Source of the DNA: an uncultured Prevotellaceae bacterium
GTDB taxonomy: Bacteria > Bacteroidota > Bacteroidia > Bacteroidales > Muribaculaceae
Assembly: GCA_937904375.1 (NCBI GenBank)
Contig: CALDIG010000119.1
Coordinates: forward strand, 1-23,073
Direction: 5' to 3'
DNA: 23,073 bases
Program-made: the position numbers and the translations under genes
In this document: positions 16,055 to 23,073 of the stretch, in pieces
Numbering within the stretch: the stretch's first letter is position 1
Layout of the letters: every line of letters begins with the position of its first letter
Notes under the pieces: generated by a model
Seen by the model: only the letters and a program-made list of their open reading frames with translations
The model's database searches: none
What the model was told of the DNA's origin: nothing

Positions 16055-16900
16055 ATGGCTAATTTAAAAAACCGTTATGATTTTGTGTACATCTTTGATG
16101 TACAGGATGGGAATCCCAATGGTGACCCCGATGCAGGCAATTTGCCACGCATCGATGCCGAAACTGGTATGGGACTAGTGACAGACGTTTGTTTGAAGCG
16201 CAAAGTTCGTAACTATGTGCAAGTCGCAAAGAACTGCTCTGAAGGATATGACATATTCATTAAAGAAAAAGCAGTGCTTGATTCATTAGTAAATAATACT
16301 TATGATTATTCTGAGGTAAGAAATGCATCAAAAGAAGACAAAAAGAAAGTAGCGAAGAATCTTTTGTGTCAGAACTATTATGATATTCGCGCTTTTGGAG
16401 CAGTTATTGCTACAAAAGATAAGAATGATCAGGTTAGAGGTCCTATTCAAATGACATTTTCACGTACAGTGGAACCAATCATTGCTAATGAACATTCCAT
16501 TACACGAATGGCTGTAACCAAGGAAGAGGATTTGGAAAAAGAACGCACTATGGGCCGCAAGGCCACTGTTCCTTATGGTCTTTACGTTTGTCATGGATTT
16601 GTGTCAGCCAATCTTGCTAATCAGACAGGTTTCAGCGAGGAAGACTTGAAACTGTTTTGGGACGCTCTAATTAACATGTTTGACATTGACCGCTCTGCCG
16701 CTCGAGGATTGATGAGCGCTCAAAAACTCATAGTATTTAAGCATGACTCAGAGCTCGGAAACGCTCCTGCTCACAAATTATTTGATTTAGTGAATGTGGG
16801 GAAAACCAGTGAAGGAGTTGCTCGTTCTTTTAAAGACTACTCGGTGAGTATCTGCAAAGAACAACTTCCTAATGGCGTAAGCGTTGAAGAGTTGATTTAA
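16055..16900 (+). CDS. cas7c: Cas7c (Csd2) Cascade backbone subunit
   Basis: This 281-aa protein forms the helical backbone of Cascade along the crRNA, in several copies. The family signature NRYDFVYIFDVQDGNPNGDPDAGNLPR opens the protein as two shorter blocks (YDFVYIFDVQDGNPNGDPD, then AGNLPRIDAETG), and TDVCLKRKVRNYV, DIRAFGAV and RGPIQMTFSRTVEPI follow in the expected order. The later FDIDRSAARGLMSAQKLIVF is also typical of Csd2. It is intact and of normal length. The start lies in AATAATTATGGC, an A/T-rich context. Its stop overlaps the cas4 start by one base (TAATG). Confidence 0.96.
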   Translation: MANLKNRYDFVYIFDVQDGNPNGDPDAGNLPRIDAETGMGLVTDVCLKRKVRNYVQVAKNCSEGYDIFIKEKAVLDSLVNNTYDYSEVRNASKEDKKKVAKNLLCQNYYDIRAFGAVIATKDKNDQVRGPIQMTFSRTVEPIIANEHSITRMAVTKEEDLEKERTMGRKATVPYGLYVCHGFVSANLANQTGFSEEDLKLFWDALINMFDIDRSAARGLMSAQKLIVFKHDSELGNAPAHKLFDLVNVGKTSEGVARSFKDYSVSICKEQLPNGVSVEELI

Positions 16901-17568
16901 TGGCTTTTTACAGTGAAGAAGAAATGCTCATGTTGTCGGGGATTCAACATTTTATGTTTTGTCCCCGGCAATGGGCATTAATTCATATTGAACAACAGTG
17001 GCAAGAGAACCGTTTCACAATGGAAGGCAATATCTTGCACGAAATTGTAAATGACCCTGCTTATAGGCAGAAAAATGGAGAAACAATTACACTGCGTTCA
17101 ATAAATATTGCGTCAAAATCGCTTGGACTATACGGAATAACCGATGCTGTTGAACTTCACCCTACTACAGATGAAACAAACTCAATCACTCATGAACGAT
17201 ATCCTGGGTTCTGGTTACCTTACCCCATTGAATATAAGAGAGGCAAGCCTAAAGTTGATGAAAGAGATAAAGTTCAACTTGCCGCCCAAGTGATGTGCGT
17301 AGAAGAAATGTATAATATTAAAATTGAAGAAGGAGCGCTTTTTTATTTTGAGACACGCCAGAGGATTTCTGTTTTAATAGATGATAGATTAAGAGAACTT
17401 ACCCAGAAATGCTCAAAACAAATGCATTATTACATGAGCAAGGGAGTGACTCCTCCTGCATACAAAACAAAAGCATGCAATAGTTGTTCGTTAAAACAGC
17501 TTTGCAATCCTGACCTATTCAACAGGCAGCCAGTAAATCAATATTTAAAACTCAATCTTTACACATGA
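16900..17568 (+). CDS. cas4: Cas4 exonuclease for spacer acquisition
   Basis: This 222-aa RecB-like nuclease trims prespacers and helps set PAM choice and orientation with Cas1-Cas2. The Fe-S cysteines are all present: C21 in FMFCPRQW and C193, C196, C202 in KACNSCSLKQLC. Nuclease residues are H47 (ILHEIV), D82 (GITDAVE), E111 and K113 (PIEYKRGK), with Q127 and Q130 in VQLAAQ. It is full length. It overlaps cas7c by 1 nt and cas1 by 4 nt (ATGA), so translation of the adaptation genes is probably coupled to the Cascade genes. Confidence 0.95.
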   Translation: MAFYSEEEMLMLSGIQHFMFCPRQWALIHIEQQWQENRFTMEGNILHEIVNDPAYRQKNGETITLRSINIASKSLGLYGITDAVELHPTTDETNSITHERYPGFWLPYPIEYKRGKPKVDERDKVQLAAQVMCVEEMYNIKIEEGALFYFETRQRISVLIDDRLRELTQKCSKQMHYYMSKGVTPPAYKTKACNSCSLKQLCNPDLFNRQPVNQYLKLNLYT

Positions 17569-18584
17569 GACAATTACTTAACACATTATATGTAACAACT
17601 CCAAACTCTTATCTTAGCAAAGATGGTCTTAATGTTGTTGTCTCTTATGATAACAAGGAACAATTTAGAATTCCCATTCACAATATTGAGAGCATAATAA
17701 CCTTTGGTTATATGGGTTCTAGCCCTGGACTAATGAAATTGTGCAGCGACAATGGTGTATCTCTTACTTTTTTGTCACCACAAGGCAGGTTTATAGGTCA
17801 TTTAAATGGTGCTACTCATGGCAATGTGCTGTTAAGAAAAAGGCAGTATGAGATCTTTGATCAAGAAGATATAAAACTATCGTTAAGCAAAATCGTCATT
17901 TCGGCTAAAATACAGAACTCACGCAATATATTGCGCCGCCATTTAAGAGACTATGGTGATAATGACGTTTTGATTGCATGTTCCAATAAATTAGAACGGA
18001 TGAAACACAAAGCGCTAACATCAATGTCTGTTGACGACTTGAGGGGCATTGAGGGTAAAGCGGCAAATATATATTTTGGTGTTTTTAATGAGCTAATCCT
18101 AACACAAAAAGATGTGTTTAAATTTACCGAACGAAGCCGTCGCCCGCCACGCGATGAAATAAATGCAATGCTATCATTTGTTTATACTCTTATAACTAAT
18201 GATATGGTGTCTGCATTGGAAGCAGTTGGTTTAGATCCATACTTTGGTTTCATGCATGCACTTCGACCAGGAAGAGCTTCTCTTGCATTGGACTTAATAG
18301 AGGAGTTTAGGGGGTATTTAGGTGATAGGTTGGTTTTATCACTTATCAACAGGCGACAAGTAAAAAAGAAGGATTTTATAATTCAGGGCGATGCAGTCTT
18401 GATGACCGATGATTGTAGAAAAACTATCATTTCTGCTTGGCAAAAGCGCAAGAAAGATATTATTGAACATCCTTTTTTAAAAGAGAAAATACCAGTCGGG
18501 ATATTGCCATATTCACAAGCTATGCTACTTGCAAGATATGTAAGACACGATTTAAACAATTATCCTGTATTTTTAATTCTTTAA
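17565..18584 (+). CDS. cas1: Cas1 integrase
   Basis: This 339-aa protein catalyses spacer integration at the leader-repeat junction with Cas2. The metal-binding active site is intact: E163 in LRGIEGKAANIYF, H231 in FGFMHALRPGR, and D243 with E246 or E247 in ALDLIEEFRGYL. The N-terminal beta domain (about 1-90) and the length are normal for type I-C Cas1. It overlaps cas4 by 4 nt, and cas2 starts 6 nt after its last base. Confidence 0.97.
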   Translation: MRQLLNTLYVTTPNSYLSKDGLNVVVSYDNKEQFRIPIHNIESIITFGYMGSSPGLMKLCSDNGVSLTFLSPQGRFIGHLNGATHGNVLLRKRQYEIFDQEDIKLSLSKIVISAKIQNSRNILRRHLRDYGDNDVLIACSNKLERMKHKALTSMSVDDLRGIEGKAANIYFGVFNELILTQKDVFKFTERSRRPPRDEINAMLSFVYTLITNDMVSALEAVGLDPYFGFMHALRPGRASLALDLIEEFRGYLGDRLVLSLINRRQVKKKDFIIQGDAVLMTDDCRKTIISAWQKRKKDIIEHPFLKEKIPVGILPYSQAMLLARYVRHDLNNYPVFLIL

Positions 18585-18589
18585 GCGTC

Positions 18590-18880
18590 ATGATGATTTT
18601 AATTACTTATGATGTGGACACCACCGACAAGAAAGGGGCTAAACGATTAAGGCAAGTTGCAAAAAGTTGCGTTAATCATGGAAAGCGTGTACAAAATTCG
18701 GTTTTTGAATGTGTATTGAATGAGGCTCAATTTACTGCTCTTGTACATCAACTAGACCTTATTATTGATAAAGAAAAAGATAACATAAGATTCTATAATC
18801 TTGGAAAAAGCTGGAATAGAAAAGTTACTACACTTGGTGTAAACACTTCTTTTGACATAACCGACGACCTTATTGTTTGA
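18590..18880 (+). CDS. cas2: Cas2, structural partner of Cas1
   Basis: This 96-aa protein bridges Cas1 dimers in the integration complex. The ferredoxin-like fold starts with ILITYDVDTTDKKGAKRL, where D8 and D10 are the usual metal-site positions, and continues with GKRVQNSVFECVL, the family's second signature. The ORF opens with two Met codons (18590 and 18593); either could be the start. It is the last protein gene of the operon. Its stop codon lies inside the left arm of the hairpins that open the CRISPR leader. Confidence 0.96.
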   Translation: MMILITYDVDTTDKKGAKRLRQVAKSCVNHGKRVQNSVFECVLNEAQFTALVHQLDLIIDKEKDNIRFYNLGKSWNRKVTTLGVNTSFDITDDLIV

Positions 18881-18921
18881 TGCGAACCTTATGTGTTGCA
18901 TCAAAGTGAGAAGGTTCGCAT
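18876..18921 (+). terminator. Mutually exclusive hairpins over the cas2 stop codon
   Basis: Stem A pairs TTTGATGC (18876-18883) with GCATCAAA (18898-18905). Stem B pairs ATGCGAACCTT (18880-18890) with AAGGTTCGCAT (18911-18921). They share 18880-18883, so only one can form. A T-rich stretch follows at 18946-18960, a bit far for a textbook intrinsic terminator. The structure could end the cas transcript, or control read-through into the array. Confidence 0.5.
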
Positions 18922-19035
18922 TACTTGGTTTACAGACAAATAGCAGTTTTTTCTGTTTTTAATAGACACGAATTTTTATTTGTTCGCAAAAATGTGTATT
19001 TTTGCAGTTCAAATTCAAATAATTAAAAAGGAAGG
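18881..19035 (+). promoter_or_regulatory. CRISPR leader
   Basis: This AT-rich 155-nt stretch lies between cas2 and the first repeat, on the side where the repeats are identical, and so should be the leader used for spacer integration. It contains hairpin arms at its left end, T-runs in the middle, a -7 box at 18997-19004, and the AATAATTAAAAAGGAAGG-like segment that touches repeat 1. No gene is present. Confidence 0.8.
18997..19004 (+). promoter_or_regulatory. Candidate -7 box for the pre-crRNA
   Basis: TATTTTTG matches TAnnTTTG. Transcription would start near 19011, about 25 nt before repeat 1. A TTTG at 18979-18982 is present but only 14 nt away, shorter than the usual spacing; a T-run at 18973-18977 is at the right distance. 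Confidence 0.45.
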
Positions 19036-20634
19036 GTCGCGCCCCACATGGGCGCGTGGATTGAAACACCTCAAACCCCAGTGCCTTGCCACTGGCATAG
19101 GTCGCGCCCCACATGGGCGCGTGGATTGAAACCTACATCTGCCATGATTTATTTTGCTCCCCATAGTCGCGCCCCACATGGGCGCGTGGATTGAAACTTT
19201 GAAATAATATCACGCTTTTGCGCCTCATTGGTCGCGCCCCACATGGGCGCGTGGATTGAAACATGTAACGTGTCCTTACCACTGGCTCGTCAATGGTCGC
19301 GCCCCACATGGGCGCGTGGATTGAAACTTCTCGGTAACTGCAAAGTGTATGCAGTTATAACAAGTCGCGCCCCACATGGGCGCGTGGATTGAAACAATCG
19401 GTGTGTGCTATGTGGGCGGTCTTGACAAGTCGCGCCCCACATGGGCGCGTGGATTGAAACACGCACCGACGTTGACACGCTGTTTTCGCTGCGTCGCGCC
19501 CCACATGGGCGCGTGGATTGAAACACGAAAGCAGAGACTTTCGCTCTGCCCGTGATTGTCGCGCCCCACATGGGCGCGTGGATTGAAACACTGACCGGCA
19601 CGCACTCGAACTTGCCGCTCGGTCGCGCCCCACATGGGCGCGTGGATTGAAACAAGCAGTTGGTTCGTGTCACGGTCGTAAAGCTCGGTCGCGCCCCACA
19701 TGGGCGCGTGGATTGAAACAACAACGACAGCGCACATGAGAAAGAGATTGAAGTCGCGCCCCACATGGGCGCGTGGATTGAAACTACTTTTGCGAGCGAC
19801 TGCGTGTCATGCTCGACGTCGCGCCCCACATGGGCGCGTGGATTGAAACTTCTTTGCTTGCTCTTCTTGCAGTTGTCGATAGAGTCGCGCCCCACATGGG
19901 CGCGTGGATTGAAACACACTGAGCTTAAAGCGGTCATCGCCATGGATGGTCGCGCCCCACATGGGCGCGTGGATTGAAACACATTGACATCATCCATAAA
20001 AACGACACGAGACAGTCGCGCCCCACATGGGCGCGTGGATTGAAACCATTTTGGTGATGATGACGAAGTAATTGTTCGGTCGCGCCCCACATGGGCGCGT
20101 GGATTGAAACTCATTAATATGACCAAAATACACATCGACATTGGTCGCGCCCCACATGGGCGCGTGGATTGAAACTTGCTCAAATCCGACCAGTCGCTAT
20201 CCATAAGCAGTCGCGCCCCACATGGGCGCGTGGATTGAAACAGAAATTTTTTAAACGATTACGTCATGAGTTTGAGTCGCGCCCCACATGGGCGCGTGGA
20301 TTGAAACTGGCATATCGTATAACAAAGAAGGTAATACCTAGTCGCGCCCCACATGGGCGCGTGGATTGAAACCGCAGTCCAGGAATAAAACCTTGCCACG
20401 GTTGACGTCGCGCCCCACATGGGCGCGTGGATTGAAACACCCAGTTAGGCGATGCCTTCATAATGCCTAACGGTCGCGCCCCACATGGGCGCGTGGATTG
20501 AAACATGCCGGCAGCACCAGGGAGCACGACAGGGCAAGTCGCGCCCCACATGGGCGCGTGGATTGAAACACATAGATTTGCAGCAAGCGGGTGCTCGCCT
20601 TAGTCGCGCCCCACATGGGCATGTGGATTGAAAC
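19036..20634 (+). CRISPR. Type I-C CRISPR array, 25 repeats and 24 spacers
   Basis: The 32-bp repeat begins GTCGCGCCCC and ends GTGGATTGAAAC. It has a 7-bp stem, CGCGCCC (repeat positions 3-9) with GGGCGCG (15-21), around a CACAT loop, and the GATTGAAAC end typical of repeats read from the leader. Repeats start at 19036, 19101, 19166, 19231, 19296, 19364, 19429, 19493, 19558, 19622, 19688, 19753, 19818, 19884, 19949, 20015, 20079, 20144, 20210, 20276, 20341, 20407, 20473, 20538 and 20603. Spacers are 32-36 nt, mostly 33-34. The first 24 repeats are identical by eye; repeat 25 has GC changed to AT (GGGCATGTGG), as expected at the end far from the leader. Transcription is predicted on the plus strand. 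I saw no spacer that matches elsewhere in this window. Confidence 0.98.
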
Positions 20635-20668
20635 CAGCGTAACTATAAAGAGGATTATTATTTTCCCT

Positions 20669-20700
20669 GTCGCACCCAACCAGTGGGTGCATGTCTTTTT
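20669..20700 (+). terminator. Decayed 26th repeat acting as array terminator
   Basis: Exactly 34 nt (one spacer length) after repeat 25, the sequence restarts with GTCGCACCCAACCAGTGGG. It keeps the GTCGC start and the CCC/GGG stem of the repeat. The arms GCACCCA (20672-20678) and TGGGTGC (20684-20690) pair perfectly around ACCAG, and ATGTCTTTTT follows. The hairpin plus T-run has the form of an intrinsic terminator. GCATGT in it (20689-20694) is shared with variant repeat 25. Confidence 0.65.
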
Positions 20701-20839
20701 CTGACCATTTTTTGCAGACTTATGTAAAATTTTTATTAAATTTTCAAGTAATTTTAAGCGCAGCGTCCAACCAGCGAAGTGGCAAAACTGCTGCTTGTGT
20801 TAGAAAAATGGCGGCTGTTGAAAAAAAAGTAGGAAATTG

Positions 20840-20871
20840 TTTGCTCATATTGCTGAAAAGCTGTAAATTTG
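20840..20871 (+). promoter_or_regulatory. Candidate promoter of the debranching-enzyme gene
   Basis: TTTG at 20840-20843 and TAAATTTG at 20864-20871 are 20 nt apart, a full match to the Bacteroidetes -33/-7 pattern. The transcript would start near 20878, leaving a long leader of about 184 nt before the ATG at 21062. No better candidate is visible nearer the gene. Confidence 0.45.
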
Positions 20872-21000
20872 TTACGATTACTGAAAATGTTGAAGACAAT
20901 GAAAGACAAAAGCTTTGTTCATTGAATTATTAAGGACAATTTTCACCGCCTTTGCGCTGTCGCAGGTAATTGTCATTAATAAAAGAAGAATACGCATTGG

Positions 21001-21018
21001 TTGTCTTTAATTGTCTTA
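21001..21018 (+). repeat. 18-bp dispersed motif, copy 2
   Basis: TTGTCTTTAATTGTCTTA differs from the copy at 394-411 by one base. A related GGACAATT and GTAATTGTC lie shortly upstream (20933-20975), so the leader holds several such words. Confidence 0.45.
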
Positions 21019-21061
21019 CCAGAAAACTGTTAGAAACTTATTAACCATCACACATATATTA

Positions 21062-23017
21062 ATGAGCTATTTAAAATTTGATAAAAACCTGATGATAAAT
21101 CTTGAGCAGTCTCTTACTAAGGAGATACTCAGGACCAATCAGTCGGGGGCTTATCATTGCACTACTATTGTGGGGTGCAACACCCGCAAGCAGCATGGCC
21201 TGCTGGTGATTCCCATTCCCGAGATTGACGACAACAGCCATGTGATGCTCTCGTCGCTCGATGAGACGGTGATTCAGCATGGCGCGCCGTTCAACCTGGG
21301 TCTGCACCGCTACAAGGGCAATGTGTATAGCCCCAACGGCCACAAGTACATCCGCGAGTATGACTGCGAGCGTGTGCCTTCCCACCTCTTTAGGGTGGGC
21401 GGCGTGATCTTGAAACGCGAGAAGATTTTCATCACCAACGAGAACCGCATCCTCATCCGCTACACGCTGGTGGATGCTCACTCCAAGACCACGCTTCAGT
21501 TCCGTCCGTTCCTGGCGTTTCGCAACGCCAACGACCTGTGCGTGGAGAACTCGGTCGCAAATAGGGAGTTTCGCGAGGTTCACAACGGCATCGCCACCTG
21601 CATGTACGACGGCTATCCCACGCTCTTCATGCAGTTCAACCACAAGCCCACCTTTGTCTATGATCCTCACTGGTACAAGGGCATAGAGTATATCAAGGAC
21701 ATGGAGCGCGGCATCCCTTACACCGAGGACCTCTTTGTGCCTGGCTACTTCGAGATAGAGATTAAGAAGGGCGAGCCGCTGATATTCTCGGCGGGCATCG
21801 ACGAGGTGAACACCCGCAACCTCGCCCGTATGCACGAGGACGAGGTGCAGTCGCGCACCCCTCGCACCAGTTTCTACAACTGCCTCAAGAACAGCGCCAA
21901 GCAGTTCTACCTGACCAATGCCGACGGCAACTACATCCTTGCCGGCTATCCCTGGTTCAAGATTCGCGCGCGCGACGAGTTCATGGCACTGCCGGGCTGC
22001 ACTATCTCCAACCATCACCGTCCCGACTTTGAGAAAATCATGGACACCGCTAAAGACGCGTTGCTGCGGTTCATCGCCGACGGCACTCTCGACAAGCATC
22101 TCAAGGGCATAGACTTGCCCGATGTGCCGCTGTGGGCGATGTGGTCGCTCCAGGAATATGCCAAGGACGCCGGTTTCCAGGTTGCCCGCGAGCGCTATGG
22201 CGACCTCGTGAAGGCGATGCTCGCCCATATTATCGACGGCAAGCATCCCAACCTCAAACTAGAGGCCAACAGCTTGGTGAGCACCGACGGCACCAAGAAA
22301 CCCATGTCGTGGATGGACTCCACCCATCCCGACGGCTCGCCAATGGTGCCCCGCACAGGCTACTTGGTGGAGTTCAACGCCTTGTGGTACAATGCGCTGA
22401 TGTTTGCACAGGACTTGTTTGAAGATGTGGTTGGCGAGCAAGAATATATCGCCTCGCTCAAAGAGATAAGCGACAAGGTGAAACCCGCTTTCGTCGATAT
22501 GTTCCTCAACGACTATGGCTATCTGTTCGACTATGTAGATGGCTCTTATGCCGACCCGAGCGTGCGACCCAATATGATAATCGCCGCCGGTCTCGACTAC
22601 TCTCCGCTTGACCGCCGTCAGCGCAAACGTCTGCTCGACGTGGTGACGCGCGAGCTGCTCACGCCTAAGGGCTTGCGCACCCTCAGCCCTAAGAGCTGGG
22701 GCTACAAACCCTGGTACCTGGGCAATCCCGAGGAGCGCGAGGTGGCTTACTACGCCGGCTCGGCGCGTCCGTGGCTCATGGGCTTCTATACCGACGCCTA
22801 TATCAAGGTGTTTGGCCTAAATGGCGCGTCGTTCATCGAGCGCATGATGATAGGCTTTGAGGACGAGATGTCGCAGGGCGGCATAGGCACACTGTCGGAG
22901 CTGTATGACGGCAACCCGCCGTTCATAGGCCGCGGAGCGGTGAGCTACGCGCCCAACGTGGGCGGCGTGCTGCGTGTGCTGCGCCTGTTTAAGAATATTG
23001 GAGTAATAAATTCTTAA
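21062..23017 (+). CDS. Glycogen-debranching-type enzyme (amylo-alpha-1,6-glucosidase family, GH133-like)
   Basis: This 651-aa cytoplasmic protein (no signal peptide) should hydrolyse alpha-1,6 branch stubs in glycogen or maltodextrin. The N-terminal GDE_N-like domain spans about 15-230 (NQSGAYHCTTIVGCNTRKQHG and LFRVGGVILKREK in shorter blocks). The C-terminal (alpha/alpha)6 barrel has AGYPWFKIRARDEFMALPG (294-312), MSWMDST with D419, RTGYLVEFNALWYNAL (around 431-446) and LSELYDGNPPF with E613. D419 and E613 are my candidates for the general acid and base, by analogy with the eukaryotic debranching enzyme. I chose the ATG at 21062, which reads MSYLKFDKNLMINLEQS; the frame runs 17 codons further upstream into non-coding-looking DNA. 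Base composition is GC-rich like the left part of the window. In Bacteroidetes this gene often neighbours glycogen synthase; the next gene lies outside the window. A terminator follows immediately. Confidence 0.85.
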   Translation: MSYLKFDKNLMINLEQSLTKEILRTNQSGAYHCTTIVGCNTRKQHGLLVIPIPEIDDNSHVMLSSLDETVIQHGAPFNLGLHRYKGNVYSPNGHKYIREYDCERVPSHLFRVGGVILKREKIFITNENRILIRYTLVDAHSKTTLQFRPFLAFRNANDLCVENSVANREFREVHNGIATCMYDGYPTLFMQFNHKPTFVYDPHWYKGIEYIKDMERGIPYTEDLFVPGYFEIEIKKGEPLIFSAGIDEVNTRNLARMHEDEVQSRTPRTSFYNCLKNSAKQFYLTNADGNYILAGYPWFKIRARDEFMALPGCTISNHHRPDFEKIMDTAKDALLRFIADGTLDKHLKGIDLPDVPLWAMWSLQEYAKDAGFQVARERYGDLVKAMLAHIIDGKHPNLKLEANSLVSTDGTKKPMSWMDSTHPDGSPMVPRTGYLVEFNALWYNALMFAQDLFEDVVGEQEYIASLKEISDKVKPAFVDMFLNDYGYLFDYVDGSYADPSVRPNMIIAAGLDYSPLDRRQRKRLLDVVTRELLTPKGLRTLSPKSWGYKPWYLGNPEEREVAYYAGSARPWLMGFYTDAYIKVFGLNGASFIERMMIGFEDEMSQGGIGTLSELYDGNPPFIGRGAVSYAPNVGGVLRVLRLFKNIGVINS

Positions 23018-23023
23018 TTGAGT

Positions 23024-23047
23024 CCACTTTAAAAAGTGGCATTTTTT
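23024..23047 (+). terminator. Terminator of the debranching-enzyme gene
   Basis: CCACTT (23024-23029) pairs with AAGTGG (23034-23039) around TAAA, followed by CATTTTTTG. A short stem with a T-run, 7 nt after the stop codon, has the usual form of an intrinsic terminator. If so, the debranching gene ends its transcript here, unless read-through occurs. Confidence 0.75.
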
Positions 23048-23073
23048 GAAGATATTGTTATTCGGATGGCTTT

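Larger units (their letters stand above)
20701..21061 (+). other. Intergenic stretch upstream of the debranching-enzyme gene
   Basis: I do not recognise a gene here. An 80-codon open frame (20691-20933) starts inside the array terminator and encodes a low-complexity sequence without a recognisable domain. The stretch contains a promoter candidate at 20840-20871 and, at 21001-21018, the second copy of the 18-bp TTGTC-TTAATTGTCTTA motif. Confidence 0.6.

Noticed and set aside
20242..20275. Spacer 19 shares TTACGTCAT with the antitoxin promoter region (minus strand near 10880-10890), a possible self-target
   Set aside because: Only nine bases match, well within chance for 24 spacers against 23 kb, and the flanks do not agree.
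19290..20679. Minus-strand open frames across the array (19290-20204, 19355-19633, 19408-19764, 20264-20551, 20467-20679) encoding repeated FNPRAHVGRD or FQSTRPCGAR peptides, plus short plus-strand ones
   Set aside because: These are translations of the 32-bp CRISPR repeat and its spacers, a well-known annotation artefact, not proteins.
20691..20933. 80-codon open frame after the array
   Set aside because: It starts inside the array terminator hairpin and shows no domain, no coding-like composition and no partner gene.
21011..21061. 17-codon upstream extension of the debranching-enzyme frame
   Set aside because: The sequence MSYQKTVRNLL... does not resemble the family N-terminus; the ATG at 21062 gives the expected start.
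21071..22246. 391-codon minus-strand open frame inside the debranching-enzyme gene
   Set aside because: It is the antisense shadow of a conserved family; no recognisable protein.

Overview
The window looks like a chromosome segment of a gut-type Bacteroidales bacterium (Muribaculaceae or Prevotellaceae-like; this is inferred, since no rRNA is present). The support is as follows. Promoters fit the Bacteroidetes TTTG-N19-21-TAnnTTTG pattern. Start codons lack strong Shine-Dalgarno sequences. A DUF5686 outer-membrane protein ends in a terminal Phe, and GH31 and glycogen-debranching enzymes are present.

Layout. 1-428 is a repeat-rich intergenic stretch. 429-3197 (-) is a single-polypeptide MmeI/type IIL-like restriction-modification enzyme whose specificity half is strikingly AT-rich. 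A divergent promoter region (3198-3502) leads to rlmD (23S rRNA uracil methyltransferase) and, 32 nt after it, a DUF5686/carboxypeptidase-regulatory-like outer-membrane protein. This pair ends at a strong bidirectional hairpin facing a secreted GH31 alpha-glucosidase or transglucosidase on the minus strand. A RelB/DinJ-type antitoxin with a PIN-domain toxin follows (-).

10839-11441 is a gene-free stretch with degenerate 39-bp repeats and the cas promoter. 11442-18880 is a complete, intact type I-C CRISPR-Cas operon in the order cas3-cas5c-cas8c(with internal cas11c start)-cas7c-cas4-cas1-cas2. Its genes overlap or sit within 26 nt of each other. A leader (18881-19035) opens an array of 25 repeats of 32 bp and 24 spacers (19036-20634). 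A decayed, terminator-like 26th repeat lies exactly one spacer length further on. A glycogen-debranching-type enzyme (21062-23017) and its terminator close the window.

How the genes work together. Cas1, Cas2 and Cas4 would acquire spacers at the leader end. Cas5c would process the pre-crRNA. Cas5c, Cas7c, Cas8c and Cas11c would form Cascade, and Cas3 would degrade the target. The type IIL enzyme and the toxin-antitoxin pair make this a loose defence neighbourhood interleaved with housekeeping and glycan genes. The cas operon is much more AT-rich than its flanks (hand count: 28% GC in 12301-12360 against 57% in 4321-4380), which suggests acquisition by transfer.

I did not find a wholly new system. 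The most interesting points are: the internal Cas11c start; the decayed terminal repeat acting as a likely array terminator; mutually exclusive hairpins over the cas2 stop codon in the leader; unusual residues at the Cas5c processing site; and the mosaic base composition of the R-M enzyme.
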